Position numbers and translations under genes: made by a program. The notes beneath the pieces were generated by a model, which saw nothing but the letters and a program-made list of their open reading frames with translations, was not told the DNA's origin and did no database searches. Shown piece by piece: positions 41,327 to 51,550 of a stretch of DNA of 64,000 bases. Every line of letters starts with the position of its first letter. The stretch's first letter is position 1. Source of the DNA: Eublepharis macularius. Its lineage: Eukaryota; Chordata; Lepidosauria; Squamata; Eublepharidae. The stretch spans positions 11,179,868 to 11,243,867 of the forward strand of contig NC_072791.1 of the NCBI RefSeq assembly GCF_028583425.1. Reading direction: 5' to 3'.

Positions 41327-41677
41327 CAGTGCCGTAGCACGGGGGTGGGGGGACGAGAGGGGCAGTTGCCCCAGGCGCAAAATTTGTAGGGGCGCAAGAG
41401 CCTGTGCCACACCCATGGGGAGGCCACCTGCACAGGTGGGTCACTGGGCACCGAGCTGGCCTTCCCGCAGTGGCCGAGCTGCCAGCTCAAGCTGATCTGG
41501 CTACGGCGGCACAGGCAGCTGCGGCGGAGGGGGGCAGCTGCGCCTTGCGTGATGACGTCTCTTCCCAGAAGGGGCCTGGAAGTGCACATGCGCAAAGCAC
41601 ATGCGCGAGTGAGAACAAAAACCATAGCGGCGAGACTTGCCTTGCCCGGTGCTCTCTCAACTCATGCTACGCCGCTG
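41327..41677. mobile_element. hAT element with CAGTGxCGTAGCA ends
   Basis: 351 bp, termini CAGTGCCGTAGCAC and inverse TGCTACGCCGCTG, exact 8-bp direct repeat GTGGAGTG at 41319-41326 and 41678-41685. Sub-terminal GGGGCAGTTGCCCC palindrome. Non-coding, internally deleted. Confidence 0.95.
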
Positions 41678-41739
41678 GTGGAGTGCATACTTTGCCCGCA
41701 AGAAGTCCAAGGTTCAGTCTTTGGTGTGTATAGTAATAG

Positions 41740-41905
41740 CAGGGCTTTTTTTCAGAGGGAACGCGGTGGAACGGAGTTCCGGCGTCTCTTGAAAATACTC
41801 AGCAATAGTGCTTGAAAATAATATTATTTCAAAGAATCCCGTGTGTTTCTTCCTCATTTCCCTCTTGAGAGTTCCGCCACCTTTTTTTCCAGAAAAAACC
41901 CCCTG
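41740..41905. mobile_element. Non-autonomous hAT element, family A
   Basis: 166 bp, CAGGGCTTTTTTTCAGAGGG … CCAGAAAAAACCCCCTG, exact 8-bp direct repeat AGTAATAG (41732-41739, 41906-41913). The right duplication is the start of the hexanucleotide array. Confidence 0.93.
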
Positions 41906-42010
41906 AGTAATAGTAATAGTAATAGTAATAGTAATAGTAATAGTAATAGTAATAGTAATAGTAATAGTAATAGTAATAGTAATAGTAATAGTAATAGTAA
42001 TAGTAATAGT
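41906..42010. repeat. (AGTAAT)n array, about 17 units
   Basis: Pure AGTAAT hexamers in register with the TSD of the adjacent hAT element. Ser/Asn and Tyr-only frames are translations of the array. Confidence 0.97.
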
Positions 42011-42222
42011 GCTTGTATACCACTTTTCTAGACAGATTAGTGCCTCACCCAGAGCGGTGAACAAGTTAGTGTTATTATTATCCCCACAATACAGCTGGGG
42101 AGCTGGGGCTAAGAGGTGTGGCTTCCCCAAGGCCACCTACTGAGCTCATGGCAGTAGTGGGAGTCGAGCCAGCAGAGTGCAGATTCGCAGCCCAACCACT
42201 TAACCACTGTCGCTTCCCAGTT
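42011..42222 (-). mobile_element. MIR-like (CORE) SINE
   Basis: GTATACCACTTTTCTAGACA, TTATTATCCCCACAATACAG, CCCAAGGCCACCTACTGAGC, GTGGGAGTCGAGCCAGCAGA (reverse B box), AACCACTTAACCACTGT (reverse A box). Confidence 0.85.
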
Positions 42223-42435
42223 ACAGCACCCCTAGGAATTAATCATCTCCAAAATGTCTCATTAAGAGCCTTGCTCAGGTTTTGCAAACTGGAGGTTGCG
42301 GCTTCCTTTATCGAGCCAATCCATCTCATTTGGGATCTTCCTCTTTTCTGACTGACTTCAGTCCTTAATATCCCTAGGTAAAGGAATCGAGCAGTTCGCA
42401 TTTCACTCCTGATTGGCAATTGGGGAGTTAATGGC

Positions 42436-42600
42436 TGTAGCAGAGGGGCTGTGGCTCAGTGATAGAGCATCTGCTTGACATACGGAAGGTCCAGGGTTCA
42501 ATCCCCAGTGTCTCCAATAAAAAGGATCAAGTTTATAGATGTTGTGAAAGACCTGAGACCCCAGAGAGCTGGTCTGACTCAGTCTAAAGTGGCTTCATTG
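42436..42600 (+). mobile_element. tRNA-derived SINE
   Basis: AGGGGCTGTGGCTCAGTGAT and AGAGCATCTGCTTGACATAC, GGGTTCAATCCCCAGTGTCT, TGTGAAAGACCTGAGACCCC. The head is very tRNA-like, but the CCA end and acceptor pairing are absent and a SINE body follows. Confidence 0.85.
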
Positions 42601-43570
42601 CTTCAGACATTAATGAAAGCTGGGGCTGTCGCTTCTCTTTGGAGAGCTAGTTGCAAACACTCCCTCCCGCTATGTATTAAAGGAATCCCAACTTGTGACT
42701 CAGCAGACGGCCAAGGTGGAAGTTGTGTCTGTGTGCGAGTGAATGACCTGTAGGAGACTCGAATGAAGAAATTGCTCGGATCAGATTGTTGGCTCGCTTT
42801 CAATGATATTCTTATCTTAAGAGATTGAGTGAACAGCATACATTGAGGTCTTTTATCTACAGTAACTCCGGAAATTACATAATGATGATGGCTGCCTTCT
42901 GTTGGGTGACGGAGGCCGGGGCTTGCTATCTTGCCACACCCCGCCACCTGTTGAGTTCAGTGTCAAACTGGGCGATGAATCCAGGCGTCCGAAGCCAGTC
43001 AATTATTAATTGCAGCGCCGTGCATCTCCCTAGACAATTTCCCGTTTGAGTGATTTGTTCTGGGTGTTGAACTGACATTCTAGTTTCAGGCCAGGGAAGA
43101 AGGTGCGGGCTCTAGATTTTTCTTGTAGTGACTTTCAACTTGTCCTCCGATTCTGTCGATCTCGACCCAGGGGGCTTTATAGACTGTTACCTATGATTCA
43201 TATTGTATTGTTTTTAGGTGCTTGTAGGGTATTTCTTACTCTCAATGGACAGATTATATTTGTCTGTGCAAAACTATTTCCATGTCACTTTTCTTCTAAA
43301 AATAGCCAAGGAACCAAACGCATGTTACTTAAAACAGAAGGTCCTGAAAGGGGGAACGCTTCCTTCTCAAGTGCTTCGCTAAGTAAAATGTCGTTTTAAC
43401 TTGCTGCTGAAAGGAGAAAATGGGGGAGGCCATCAGGTGATCATCTGTAGGGAAAGAATTCCATAATTTGGGAATTAGCATCCGTCAGAAGGTCATTTGT
43501 CTGATTTGTAACCGTTGGGAAGTCCAGAAGAGAGGTTGACCAGATAGGGCCGTGTCATAAGAAATATCTT
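42601..43570. other. Unique DNA, no gene recognised
   Basis: About 1 kb. 42780-43050 is balanced in composition and might be conserved non-coding DNA. No domain-bearing frame. Confidence 0.35.
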
Positions 43571-43773
43571 AGAGACAAGCTACAAGTGACGCCTTACACA
43601 GGTTGGACACTTGTCAGCTTATCTCAAGTTTTGATGGGAAATGTAGGCGTCCTGGTTTTACAGCTTGGGTCTCCATTACAGCTGCAAGACCAGGACGTCT
43701 ACATTTCCCATCAAAACTTGAGGGAAGATGACAAGTGTCCAACCTGTGTCAGGCGTCACTTGTAGCTTGGCTC
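43571..43773. mobile_element. Foldback element, family B, short form
   Basis: Two near-complementary arms of about 95 bp (GACAAGCTACAAGTGACGCC … GGCGTCACTTGTAGCTTGG) with almost no spacer. Confidence 0.88.
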
Positions 43774-43879
43774 TCAGAGAGCTGCCTTGATAGAGACAGG
43801 GACTGTATGCTATGTTATTGGGTACTGTCTGCTGATGTAGATCTGATCCTACTGGGGAACATATGTCATGTTCATTAGT

Positions 43880-44092
43880 TAAGCTTCGTTTCAGAAAGAT
43901 TTCACCTCTGCTCGGCTTTATGCTTGTTTTAAAATTGTCTGCCACTGTACTCTATTCTATTTGTTTCACTAAATATCCTAACTGTAGTTCATTATAGTAC
44001 TTTGCTCAGTGAATGTCCCAGCTGTTGATTATATTGTATTTCACTTGCACTGCATAATCCAATTTGGAGCTCAGTTAAAAAAGGCAGAATAA
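43880..44092 (+). mobile_element. L2-like LINE 3' UTR, degenerate
   Basis: AT-rich 3' UTR ending CACTGCATAATCCAATTTGG and AGCTCAGTTAAAAAAGGCAG, a decayed form of the CTTGAGTCTCAGTGAGAAAG tail, then AATAATAATGG. Confidence 0.55.
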
Positions 44093-44098
44093 TAATGG

Positions 44099-44211
44099 TT
44101 GTTGTGGATTATCCGGGCTGTATAGCCGTGGATAATGCCAAGACCACGGCTATACAGCCTGGATAATCCACAACAACCATCGTTCTCCGGCCGCGAAAGC
44201 CTTCGACAATA
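44099..44211. mobile_element. Head-to-head PLE terminal-repeat foldback
   Basis: GTTGTTGTGGATTATCCGGG and GCTGTATAGCCGTGG face their inverse (CCACGGCTATACAGCCTGGA), then GCCGCGAAAGCCTTCGACAA. Flanks GCAGAATAATAATGG and GCAGGATGATGATGA look like a diverged 15-bp target duplication. No complete hammerhead core remains. Confidence 0.75.
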
Positions 44212-44214
44212 TGC

Positions 44215-44216
<2 letters not shown>

Positions 44217-44251
<35 letters not shown>

Positions 44252-44252
44252 G
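44217..44252. repeat. (ATG)n microsatellite, about 11 units
   Basis: Begins within the probable right target duplication of the PLE-derived foldback. The poly-His frame is its translation. Confidence 0.95.
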
Positions 44253-44349
44253 TGTCCTTCAAACAAGCTAGGCCCACATCATGGAGTCAGGGAGACAGTG
44301 ACCTGTATGATTCTGAAACCCGTGAAATAAATTGTAGGTCACAGCTGAG

Positions 44350-44595
44350 CTTAACATTCAATTTATGCACCGCCCTTCAGGACGACTTAACACCCACTCA
44401 GAGCGGTTTACAAAGTACATCACTATTATCCCCACAACAACAAACACCTTGTGAGGTGGGTGGCGCTGAGAGAGCTCCTAGAAGCTGTGACTGACCCAAG
44501 GTCACCCAGCTGGCTTCAAGTGGAGGAGTGGGGAATCAAACCCGGCTCTCCAGATTAGAGTCCTGCCGCTCTTAACCACTACACCTATCCTATGT
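44350..44595 (-). mobile_element. MIR-like (CORE) SINE
   Basis: TTCAATTTATGCACCGCCCT, CACTCAGAGCGGTTTACAAA, GGTGGGTGGCGCTGAGAGAG, GACCCAAGGTCACCCAGCTG, AATCAAACCCGGCTCTCCAG (B box), TCTTAACCACTACACC (A box). Confidence 0.9.
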
Positions 44596-45849
44596 ACTGC
44601 CCTGTGGACTTTCTCCATCGAAAAGTGAGTTCCAAACTATCACTCAGGTTATCACAGCCAAGGATGTTGATGAATCCTTACGACCTTTTGGAACTTCTTC
44701 CAAAGACTGGCCACTTCCATTAAGAGAGTACAGAATAGCCTTATACATTCCATAGGTAGGTCTCAGCCAAATAGTGAACGTAATTTTACTTCCAGGAGAG
44801 CAACTAGGCATGGCAGAACGTCGACAAAATCTCTTAGGTGGAACTATATAAGCAGTTCCTTTAAGCCTCCAAGATCTTCCATTTAAGAGGTCCAAGTTTC
44901 ATCCTTGGTTCTTCTTGTTCAAAAGAATCACTTGTGGTAGGACTTGCGAAAGACCTCTGTGCCAAGATGCAAGTTGGGAGTAGGTGTTCCTGGTCTAGAT
45001 GGGTGAAGGAGCTGGTTTCCAAGCAAGGCGATTACATATAGAATGCCCGTGCTCATTAGCTGTGAGAGCCTATGCCGAAGAGAAGGAGTAGGGTTCTGTA
45101 ATCTTTGTGACACAGGCTCTGATTGGTGGGGAGGGGAAGGTGTGGTTGGGTGACTCCAGGACCATGTTGCCTGCTGAGCATTTGCTGAGATGAAATGCTG
45201 AGATCAGCCTGCAGCCCTCTTGGGACGCACCTTGAATTTTTGGGTGGAGAATTGGCCGAGAGGCATCTGTGGCTGTGCAATGGAGAGCTGGTAAGGAGGT
45301 ACAGGTTAGGTGAAGTCAGAATTGGAACAGCAGGTCCTTTGACAGGTATTAGGTGAGCCTCCCTCCCCTTGTCATGTATATGAGCGTGTGCCAACCTCGC
45401 CTCCCTCAGATGCTGCAGTGCTTTCCCCTGAGTCAGAAAGAGTGCCGAGAGTTTTGCATGCCCACATGCCCAGGCTCTTTACACCCAGGGGAAGCGGCTC
45501 TGTAGTGCCGCCCGCATAATGCCTCCAGCTTTAATGAAAGGATGGTGTGGAGTTCAGAGTCTCTGTTTGGGGTCTGAGCCTGTGCTGGATCTTGGACAGG
45601 TGACTGAAGAGGGATCGGGTGGGACATTCAGCTTGTGTGCCACCCCCCCCCCCAAAAGAGGGACCCACAGAGACAACAGAAAAAGGCAAACTTCCTTGCA
45701 TGGAACTTCCTTCCTCACATACCTCCCCCCCCCCCCAAGGTTCCAGATCTGATTCATTCATTGACCTGAGCGTCTATGAGACCTGCTTTTAGTGGTTGGA
45801 GGCAATTGGTGGCTTGCTTCTGTACATTCTCAGCAGCCCAATAGCCCAG
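44596..45849. other. Unique DNA, no gene recognised
   Basis: Poly-C runs at 45642-45654 and 45726-45738. No domain in any frame. Confidence 0.4.
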
Positions 45850-46040
45850 TTTGGCCGGAGCTCGTCAGGGCTTGAGAGCTAAGCTGGGTCCACCATAGTC
45901 AGTACTTGGATGAGAGACCACCAAGGAAGACAGAGGTTGCTACTCGGAGGAGGAGGAGGATGGCAAACCACCTCTGCTCATCTCTTGCCTTGAAACGCTC
46001 TATGGTTAGGGTCACCATTGGTAAGTTGTGACTCAACTAC
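45850..46040 (+). mobile_element. 5S-derived SINE, diverged
   Basis: GGAGCTCGTCAGGGCTTGAG, AGCTAAGCTGGGTCCACCAT, CAGTACTTGGATGAGAGACC head; GGATGGCAAACCACCTCTGC body; GGGTCACCATTGGTAAGTTG tail. Confidence 0.8.
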
Positions 46041-46189
46041 TCCTCTTCCTCCTCTGCCGTCTCCTGTGCTGTAGTGATGGAAGTGAAGTGATGGGGGAGG
46101 AGATAAGAACTAAGGACTTGTAGTGGGGTCTCCATTAAATACTGAGTAAGTTCAGAAGGGTGATACATTATAAGCATCTGGGAACAGCA

Positions 46190-46427
46190 ACATTCAATTT
46201 ATATACCGCCCTTCTGGACAACTTAATGCCCACTCAGAGCAGTTTACAAAGTGTGTTGTTATTATCCTCACGACAATCACCCTGTGAGGTGGGTGGGGCT
46301 CTGAAAGAGCTATGACTGACCCAAGGTCACCCAGCTGGCTTCAAGCGGAGGAGTGGGGAATCAAAACTGGCTCACCGTATTAGAGTCCTGCTGCTCCTAA
46401 CCACTACACCAAACTGGCTCTCAATAT
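46190..46427 (-). mobile_element. MIR-like (CORE) SINE
   Basis: ATTCAATTTATATACCGCCC, ACTCAGAGCAGTTTACAAAG, CCTGTGAGGTGGGTGGGGCT, AATCAAAACTGGCTCACCGT, CCTAACCACTACACCAAACT. Close sister of the copy at 44350. Confidence 0.9.
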
Positions 46428-47429
46428 AGGTGCTTAATCCACTGGTTTACTTATGCTGACCAGTTAACTGTCTCCTGTGTGAAAGGAAATAATCTCCATT
46501 TTGAGGGTTGCACTCTCTGTCTGAATAACTTTTGAGTCTGTCCTTCAGCCCCCACCATCACCACCTGCTTTCTCCTGTCCCACCCCTTGAGTTCAGGTGG
46601 AGTTTAAAAGGCCACTTGGAAGAGCAACCACTAGCCGAACAATCAGAAAAAGTCCGACCTGTGCATGGTGTGGGGAGCAAGAGTGCTGCAGCTCGTCTTG
46701 AGTTCTTCCAAGCCGTGCTTTTGGATGCTTTGTTCTACTGGTTTGCCCGATCAGAGGCTGCCTTTGCAAATAGCACATGTCGATGTGGCTTGTAACGCCT
46801 CTGCACAAGCTGTAAATCCATCCCGTTCTCCTCTCTGCGAAGGAGGGTTCAGAAAGCAGCGGAGCAGCGATGCTCTTGCCTGGGGGAGAGCCAGGGAGTG
46901 TTCTTCCCTTCGAGCGCCCAATTAATCAGGCCTCGGAGGACTAAAATAGCTCATCAATGCCAAGGCTTATCATGGGAGTGAGAGCTAACCTCTTTCTCAG
47001 ACTGGCACACTGAAGCAGAAGAAAGGAAATGGCACTCGTGCGTAGAGACGTAAAACTTGCAGAAACGTTTAGAACTGTGTAACTTAAAGACAGTGCTGGA
47101 ACTGTTCTTTCTGGGAGAGAAACTTTGTATGTTATTGGCTGCTATTGAAACGGCAGTGCTTACGCATTGCAATAAGGAGGGACCTAGTAGGTACCTACAT
47201 TTGCATCCTGCTTTTCGTCCATCATGAAGTAGGACGCACATGCGGTACTTGCGTCAGATCCCATCCAGGCATTGGCCCGATTCAGACCTGCTTAGCTTCA
47301 GTGAGGTTGGTGCATCGTGGTCTGGGATTTCATATTCTGGGCCTTCATGGACTATGTGGTCTTTAATCAGGATCTTATTGTTATCAACTGTTATTTTGTA
47401 ATGTCTTCTCATGTTTTTTAATAATAAGT
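46428..47429. other. Unique DNA, possible conserved element
   Basis: No repeat recognised. 46790-47060 (CGAGCGCCCAATTAATCAGG, CTAAAATAGCTCATCAATGC) has motif density suggestive of a regulatory element. No coding domain. Confidence 0.3.
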
Positions 47430-47965
47430 TTTTTATTTTTTACTAAGAAAAGGGGGGTACAGAATAAAGAGGGGTGGGGGAAAAAGTTCATATTATATCA
47501 CTCTAATACATTGCACCGTTCAATCTAATATATTTCTTATCACATCACAGTATGTTCTGCAGATCAGCTATTTGTTTACAAATTTTCCCATTCATTTTAA
47601 GATAATGTCTGTAAAAGTCTTCATCTTAACTAAAAGCTAGGTTTCTTCAGTCTTTCTTTGTATCCAGCTGTAAAATGGGTCCCAAATGTCATTATGTATT
47701 GTTTTGTCCACATCTTTCAATAAACTCAATCATTTATCCATTTCAGCTGTCTCGAGAGTTCTTTTGACCAGGTTTTCTTGCATTGGGATGGCTGTCATTT
47801 TCCAAAGTTTTGCATATAGTATCCTGGCTGTTATTGTCTTGTTATTAATGGGCAGGTTGTTTCTGACCCAGGCTTCTCACCCAAGGCCCATCCATTGCTC
47901 ACCGCTGTTATCTCTCAAGGAGACCGCCACAAACGTCGTCAAACTCTTCGCTGACACTCCGCTGT
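47430..47965 (-). mobile_element. L1 LINE ORF2 C-terminus and 3' UTR
   Basis: Minus-strand translation near 47900-47640 gives NLPINNKTITARILYAKLWK, EMDK, and DIWDPFYSWIQRK, the C-terminal pattern of L1 ORF2 (…AKLWK…AEMDKL…W.PF..YI). A 3' UTR with an AATAAAAAACTTATTATT end follows. One in-frame stop is visible after EMDK. 5'-truncated. Confidence 0.85.
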
Positions 47966-49082
47966 TAGAAGCAACTTTTTAAAAACAGTTGGGAATCTGC
48001 ACTTCACTTCTCGTTCCTGAACCGAATGCAAGCAGCCCTCTTGGGGTATCATGCTAGCAGTCTCAAGGAGTGGTCGTTGGAGGAAGGGAAACACCACCCA
48101 GTGTGCTTTATAACGTGCAAGTGGATTTCTTATGCTGATATTGATGGAAGCAATGTCGGAACATGTAGCGTTACAGAATCAGTGACGAAGCATGTTCAAA
48201 AGTCAGGAAAAGGGACCCTGCTCGATAATGGGATCTGGAGCCTCTTCCGTTAAACCTGGAAGCAATAGCATGGTAACTGCGCCATTCGTGTGGAAGTAGA
48301 AAGAACATGGGAGGTGCTGCAGATCCAGTGTTGTACGGCTGGAACACCTTGGGAGCCTCTTTCTCCTCCCCCAAGCTCTGTTTCCAGGAAACCCTGAGCT
48401 CTGCTAGTCTGCATAAGCTCTTAGCAGAGGATTGAACAGACGCACGTGGCTGCTATTTGGGACCCAGAAATCGACGTTGTTGCTCTTAAGTAGGTTATGT
48501 TTATCTGTTTGCTTGTTTACCTTGTTCTGTGGTTTTCTCTTTTTTTATCTGATCAGTCATTCTACTGCAAAAAAGAGAGAAAGAAAGAAAGAAGCCAGCT
48601 TCAGGGAATGTTAACTTAAGAGATTCGGAGGAAGGTTTTTAGCTGAGGTTCTTGACCTGCTGCTACAGAACCAATCCCCCCCCCCATTTATTAGCAGTTT
48701 GCATGCCCTGCAGAATTTCTAAGGCTAGGTCCTGCCTCCCCCTCCCATTTTTCGAAGCAGTGGAAACCCCTGGCTCTCTGCACTGCTCCCTCCCATAACT
48801 ATTAAAAAGCAAAGAGGGGCTCAGGACTCGTGTCTCCTTCTTGTTCTATGCTTGTGGCTTATGGGTCTCATCCACATCATGTTAGACTAGCGGTGGTTTT
48901 GTATCGTCCGTGGGGCTGAGTTAGACTCCTACCCGTCCTCATATGGCATCAGGCCAATTTAGTACGGTCTTCTTTGACTGGCAGCAGTTGTCCAAGGGGA
49001 AGAGCTTGCTGTGCCTGTGACAAACATCTGTTCACCTGAGATTCTTCAGCTGGCGGTGCCAGGAATCCAATGTGGGACTTCT
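47966..49082. other. Unique DNA, no gene recognised
   Basis: A small purine tract (AGAGAGAAAGAAAGAAAGAA) lies at 48572-48592. Nothing else recognised. Confidence 0.4.
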
Positions 49083-49309
49083 GGGCCGTTTCCACACGTC
49101 TTACCTGCCTGTGGAACGTCGCGCGAAAGAGCCGGAAGACAGCGTCTTCTCACTCGAAATCGCACCAGGAAGACGCTGTTATCTGGGAGTTTTGCGTGAA
49201 ACTCTGGGATAACAGCGTCTTCCTGGTGTGATTTCGCGCGAGAAGATACTGTCTTCCAGATCTTTCAAATGATGTTCTGCAGGCAGGTAAGACGTGTGGA
49301 AATGGCCCT
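49083..49309. mobile_element. Palindromic MITE, GGGCCGTTTCCACACG ends
   Basis: 227 bp. Termini GGGCCGTTTCCACACGTCTT and inverse; inner arms GGAAGACGCTGTTATC/GATAACAGCGTCTTCC. Sister of 49617-49827. Confidence 0.85.
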
Positions 49310-49391
49310 GGTGTGCAAAGTACGTGGTCTATCAATCACCTCTGCCCCCTTCCTGTCATCAGATACAAGACTAGGCTAAGGGTCTGGCCTG

Positions 49392-49590
49392 GATGGTCCA
49401 GGCTAGTCCGATTTTGTCAAATCTTGGAAGCTAAGCAGGGTCGGCCCTGGCAAGGACTTGGATGGGAGAGCGCCAAGGAAGTCCAGCATCATCACGCAGA
49501 GGCAGGCAATGGCAAACCACCTCTGTTTTGTCTCCTGCCTTAAAAACCCTACAGTGTCACAATAAGGGGTGTGTGACTTGATGCATTTTA
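49392..49590 (+). mobile_element. 5S rRNA-derived SINE
   Basis: GTCCAGGCTAGTCCGATTTT, AAGCTAAGCAGGGTCGGCCC, GGACTTGGATGGGAGAGCGC head; GGCAATGGCAAACCACCTCT body; the tail is degenerate (AATAAGGGGTGTGTGACTTG). Confidence 0.85.
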
Positions 49591-49616
49591 CACCACCGTG
49601 AGTGTTCCGATTCTTT

Positions 49617-49827
49617 GGCTGTTTTCGCACGTCTTACCGGCTGCGTGAAATTGCGCAGGACTCCCGGAACGACGGCGTCTTCCTGGCGCGATTTCCCATC
49701 ATGACTCCAGTTTGTGGCAATTCGTGCCACAAACTGGAGTCATGATGGGAAATCGCACCAGGAAGACGCCGTCGTTCCGGGAGTTCTGCCCAATTTCACG
49801 TGGCCGCTAAGACGTGTGAAAACGGCC
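49617..49827. mobile_element. Near-perfect palindromic MITE
   Basis: 211 bp folding almost end to end: GGCTGTTTTCGCACGTCTTA … inverse, with GGAACGACGGCGTCTTCCTG and CATGACTCCAGTTTGTGGCA arms around GGCAATTCGTGCC. CpG dinucleotides in both arms are largely undecayed, implying a recent insertion. Confidence 0.9.
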
Positions 49828-50607
49828 TTTGTCTTTTGCAGAGAAACTAAGCTGGGCACCTCTCAGCTGTGGCCTGTAGGAGTTGGAGAGGCAGCCCAGT
49901 CCCTTTGGCTTCTTGGGGTGAAACCATAAAATGGGCAAATAAGTCTGCAGCTGTCACCCTAACCATACAAAACCTCACCGATACTATGCAGTGTGTCTTT
50001 TTTAAAAAAAGAATGCGCATGAAACAAAAATGCAGGGGCGGGGTGGGAGGGAACCCAGCATTCTGTTCCTACCTTGGGAAATCCTTGCAAATAACGCTTC
50101 AGTCTTATCTAATGTAACAAGGTTGAGAACAAACAAGAGTGCACACACATTTTTTCCTTTTAAAAGTGTTGTGTTGTTCTTGCTTCTCTTCCCTTTTGGG
50201 AACAGCAGATTGCTAAACCCCTGCATACACTTTTCGCAGTCTGTTTCTCTCGCTGAGAAAGATTTTACCAGGCACTTCGGTTGCTGCTTGATTTTTCTGT
50301 AATTATCCAGCTTTTATTACAAAAAAATAAAACTGAATATTGCCAGAGTTTCAGCAGAACGTTGTTTGCCTTGTAATTAAACCTGATTTAACTGGAGCAG
50401 CGCAATGTACTGTGTACTTTGGAAATCAGTGTTCATCCCGAAAGACTTGCGCAGATTTGCTTCTGTCGCTCCACGTTAAGCAATATTAGCTCACTATTAA
50501 TTCAGTGGTTCTCATTTTTTAAAAAAATGTGATGCTCTGTTGTAAAACTACCGGAAGTATGGGGCATCAGGGCTTAGATACCCCCAGTGCCTGCCTTCCA
50601 AACTATT
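49828..50607. other. Unique DNA, possible conserved element
   Basis: 50280-50510 (TGTAATTATCCAGCTTTTAT, CCTTGTAATTAAACCTGATT, AGCAATATTAGCTCACTATT) is rich in TAATTA-type homeodomain sites and repeat-free. Regulatory role is speculative. Confidence 0.3.
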
Positions 50608-50792
50608 AGGGATGCCAACTCCAGGTTATAAAACTCCTGGAGATTTGGAGATGGGAAGAGAGGGACCGTCATAGGGCATAATACCATATCATCCCTTCTC
50701 TAAAGCAGCCGCTTTTTCCAGGGGACTGAACTCTGTTGTCTGGTGATAATTCTGGGAGATTTCTAGGCTTCACCTGGGGGTTGGTAACCCTA
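50608..50792 (+). mobile_element. hAT-type MITE, TAGGGTTGCCAG family
   Basis: TAGGGATGCCAACTCCAGGT … CACCTGGGGGTTGGTAACCC. Confidence 0.85.
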
Positions 50793-50836
50793 CAAGATAT
50801 CTCTGTCCCATATCAAGTTCTGGCCTCAGTGGCCCC

Positions 50837-51550
50837 TAGGGTTGCCAGCTCCAAGTTGGGAAATTCCTGGAGATCTAGGGGGTGAAACCTGGAGAAAGTG
50901 GGGTTTGGGGAGGGAAAGGACCTTGGCATGGCATAATTCCATAGACTCCACCACCCAGAGTAGCCATTTTCTCCAGGTGAACTGATCTCTGTGGCCTGGA
51001 GACCTGTTGTAATTCCGGGAGATCTCCAGCCACTACCTGGAGGCTACCAAATAACAAGGGATACCTCCAAACCTGCTGAAATGTAAAAAGGAGGGGGAAG
51101 CCCCTGGGAGGCAGTTTAGCAATTGTATAGTGGCTGAAGTCTTTAAAGTACCCTCAATTACTTCAACAATGAAAAACAATCATGTGAAACACTTTAACAG
51201 CCCTTAGTAGAACTGTATTAACAACTTTAGGCAAACAAAATGTAGCAGAGATCACTACTCTATACACAATTTAAACTAAACAAGTACTCATTGAACTATA
51301 AGTTCTGTAAGGACTAGTAACTTACTTGCATTTAAATTGTGTATATTGAGTCGTGATCTCTGCTACATTTTGTTTGCCTAAAGTTGTTAATACAGTTCTA
51401 CTAACGGCTGTTAAAGCGTTTCACATGATTGTTTTTCATTATTGAAGTAATCGAGGGTACTTTAAAGACTTCAGCCACTATACAATTGCTAAACTGCCTC
51501 CCGGGGCTTCCCCCTCCTTTTTACATTTCACTGCCTGGAGGCTGGCAACC
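50837..51550 (+). mobile_element. hAT-type MITE carrying a nested palindrome
   Basis: TAGGGTTGCCAGCTCCAAGT … CTGGAGGCTGGCAACCCTA, flanked by the exact 8-bp direct repeat GTGGCCCC. The copy is interrupted near its right end by the long palindrome; CCTGGAGGCT occurs on both sides of the insert (about 51036-51046 and 51534-51543), a possible 10-bp target duplication. Alternatively the palindrome has its own AGGGTTGCCAG-like ends and the two elements are adjacent. Confidence 0.8.
51077..51530. mobile_element. 454-bp foldback palindrome
   Basis: Two arms of about 195 bp starting TGAAATGTAAAAAGGAGGGG, near-identical (about five mismatches over some 165 bp compared by eye) around a loop of about 60 bp at 51273-51332. 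No open frame. Superfamily unknown; a Mutator-like origin would fit the possible 10-bp duplication. Confidence 0.85.

Noticed and set aside
41906-42010. CRISPR-like array
   Set aside because: Simple hexamer tandem without spacers, in a vertebrate genome.
41714-42136. Thr/Ile, Tyr-only and Ser/Asn repeat frames
   Set aside because: Translations of the (AGTAAT)n array.
42436-42520. A real tRNA gene
   Set aside because: A and B boxes are good, but acceptor-stem pairing is absent and the sequence continues into a known SINE body.
44071-44277. Poly-His containing frame
   Set aside because: Translation of the (ATG)n microsatellite and a PLE-derived foldback.
51077-51530. Pair of LTRs in inverse orientation
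   Set aside because: Arms are inverted rather than direct, with only a short loop and no coding interior. No retroviral or LTR element was recognised anywhere in the window.
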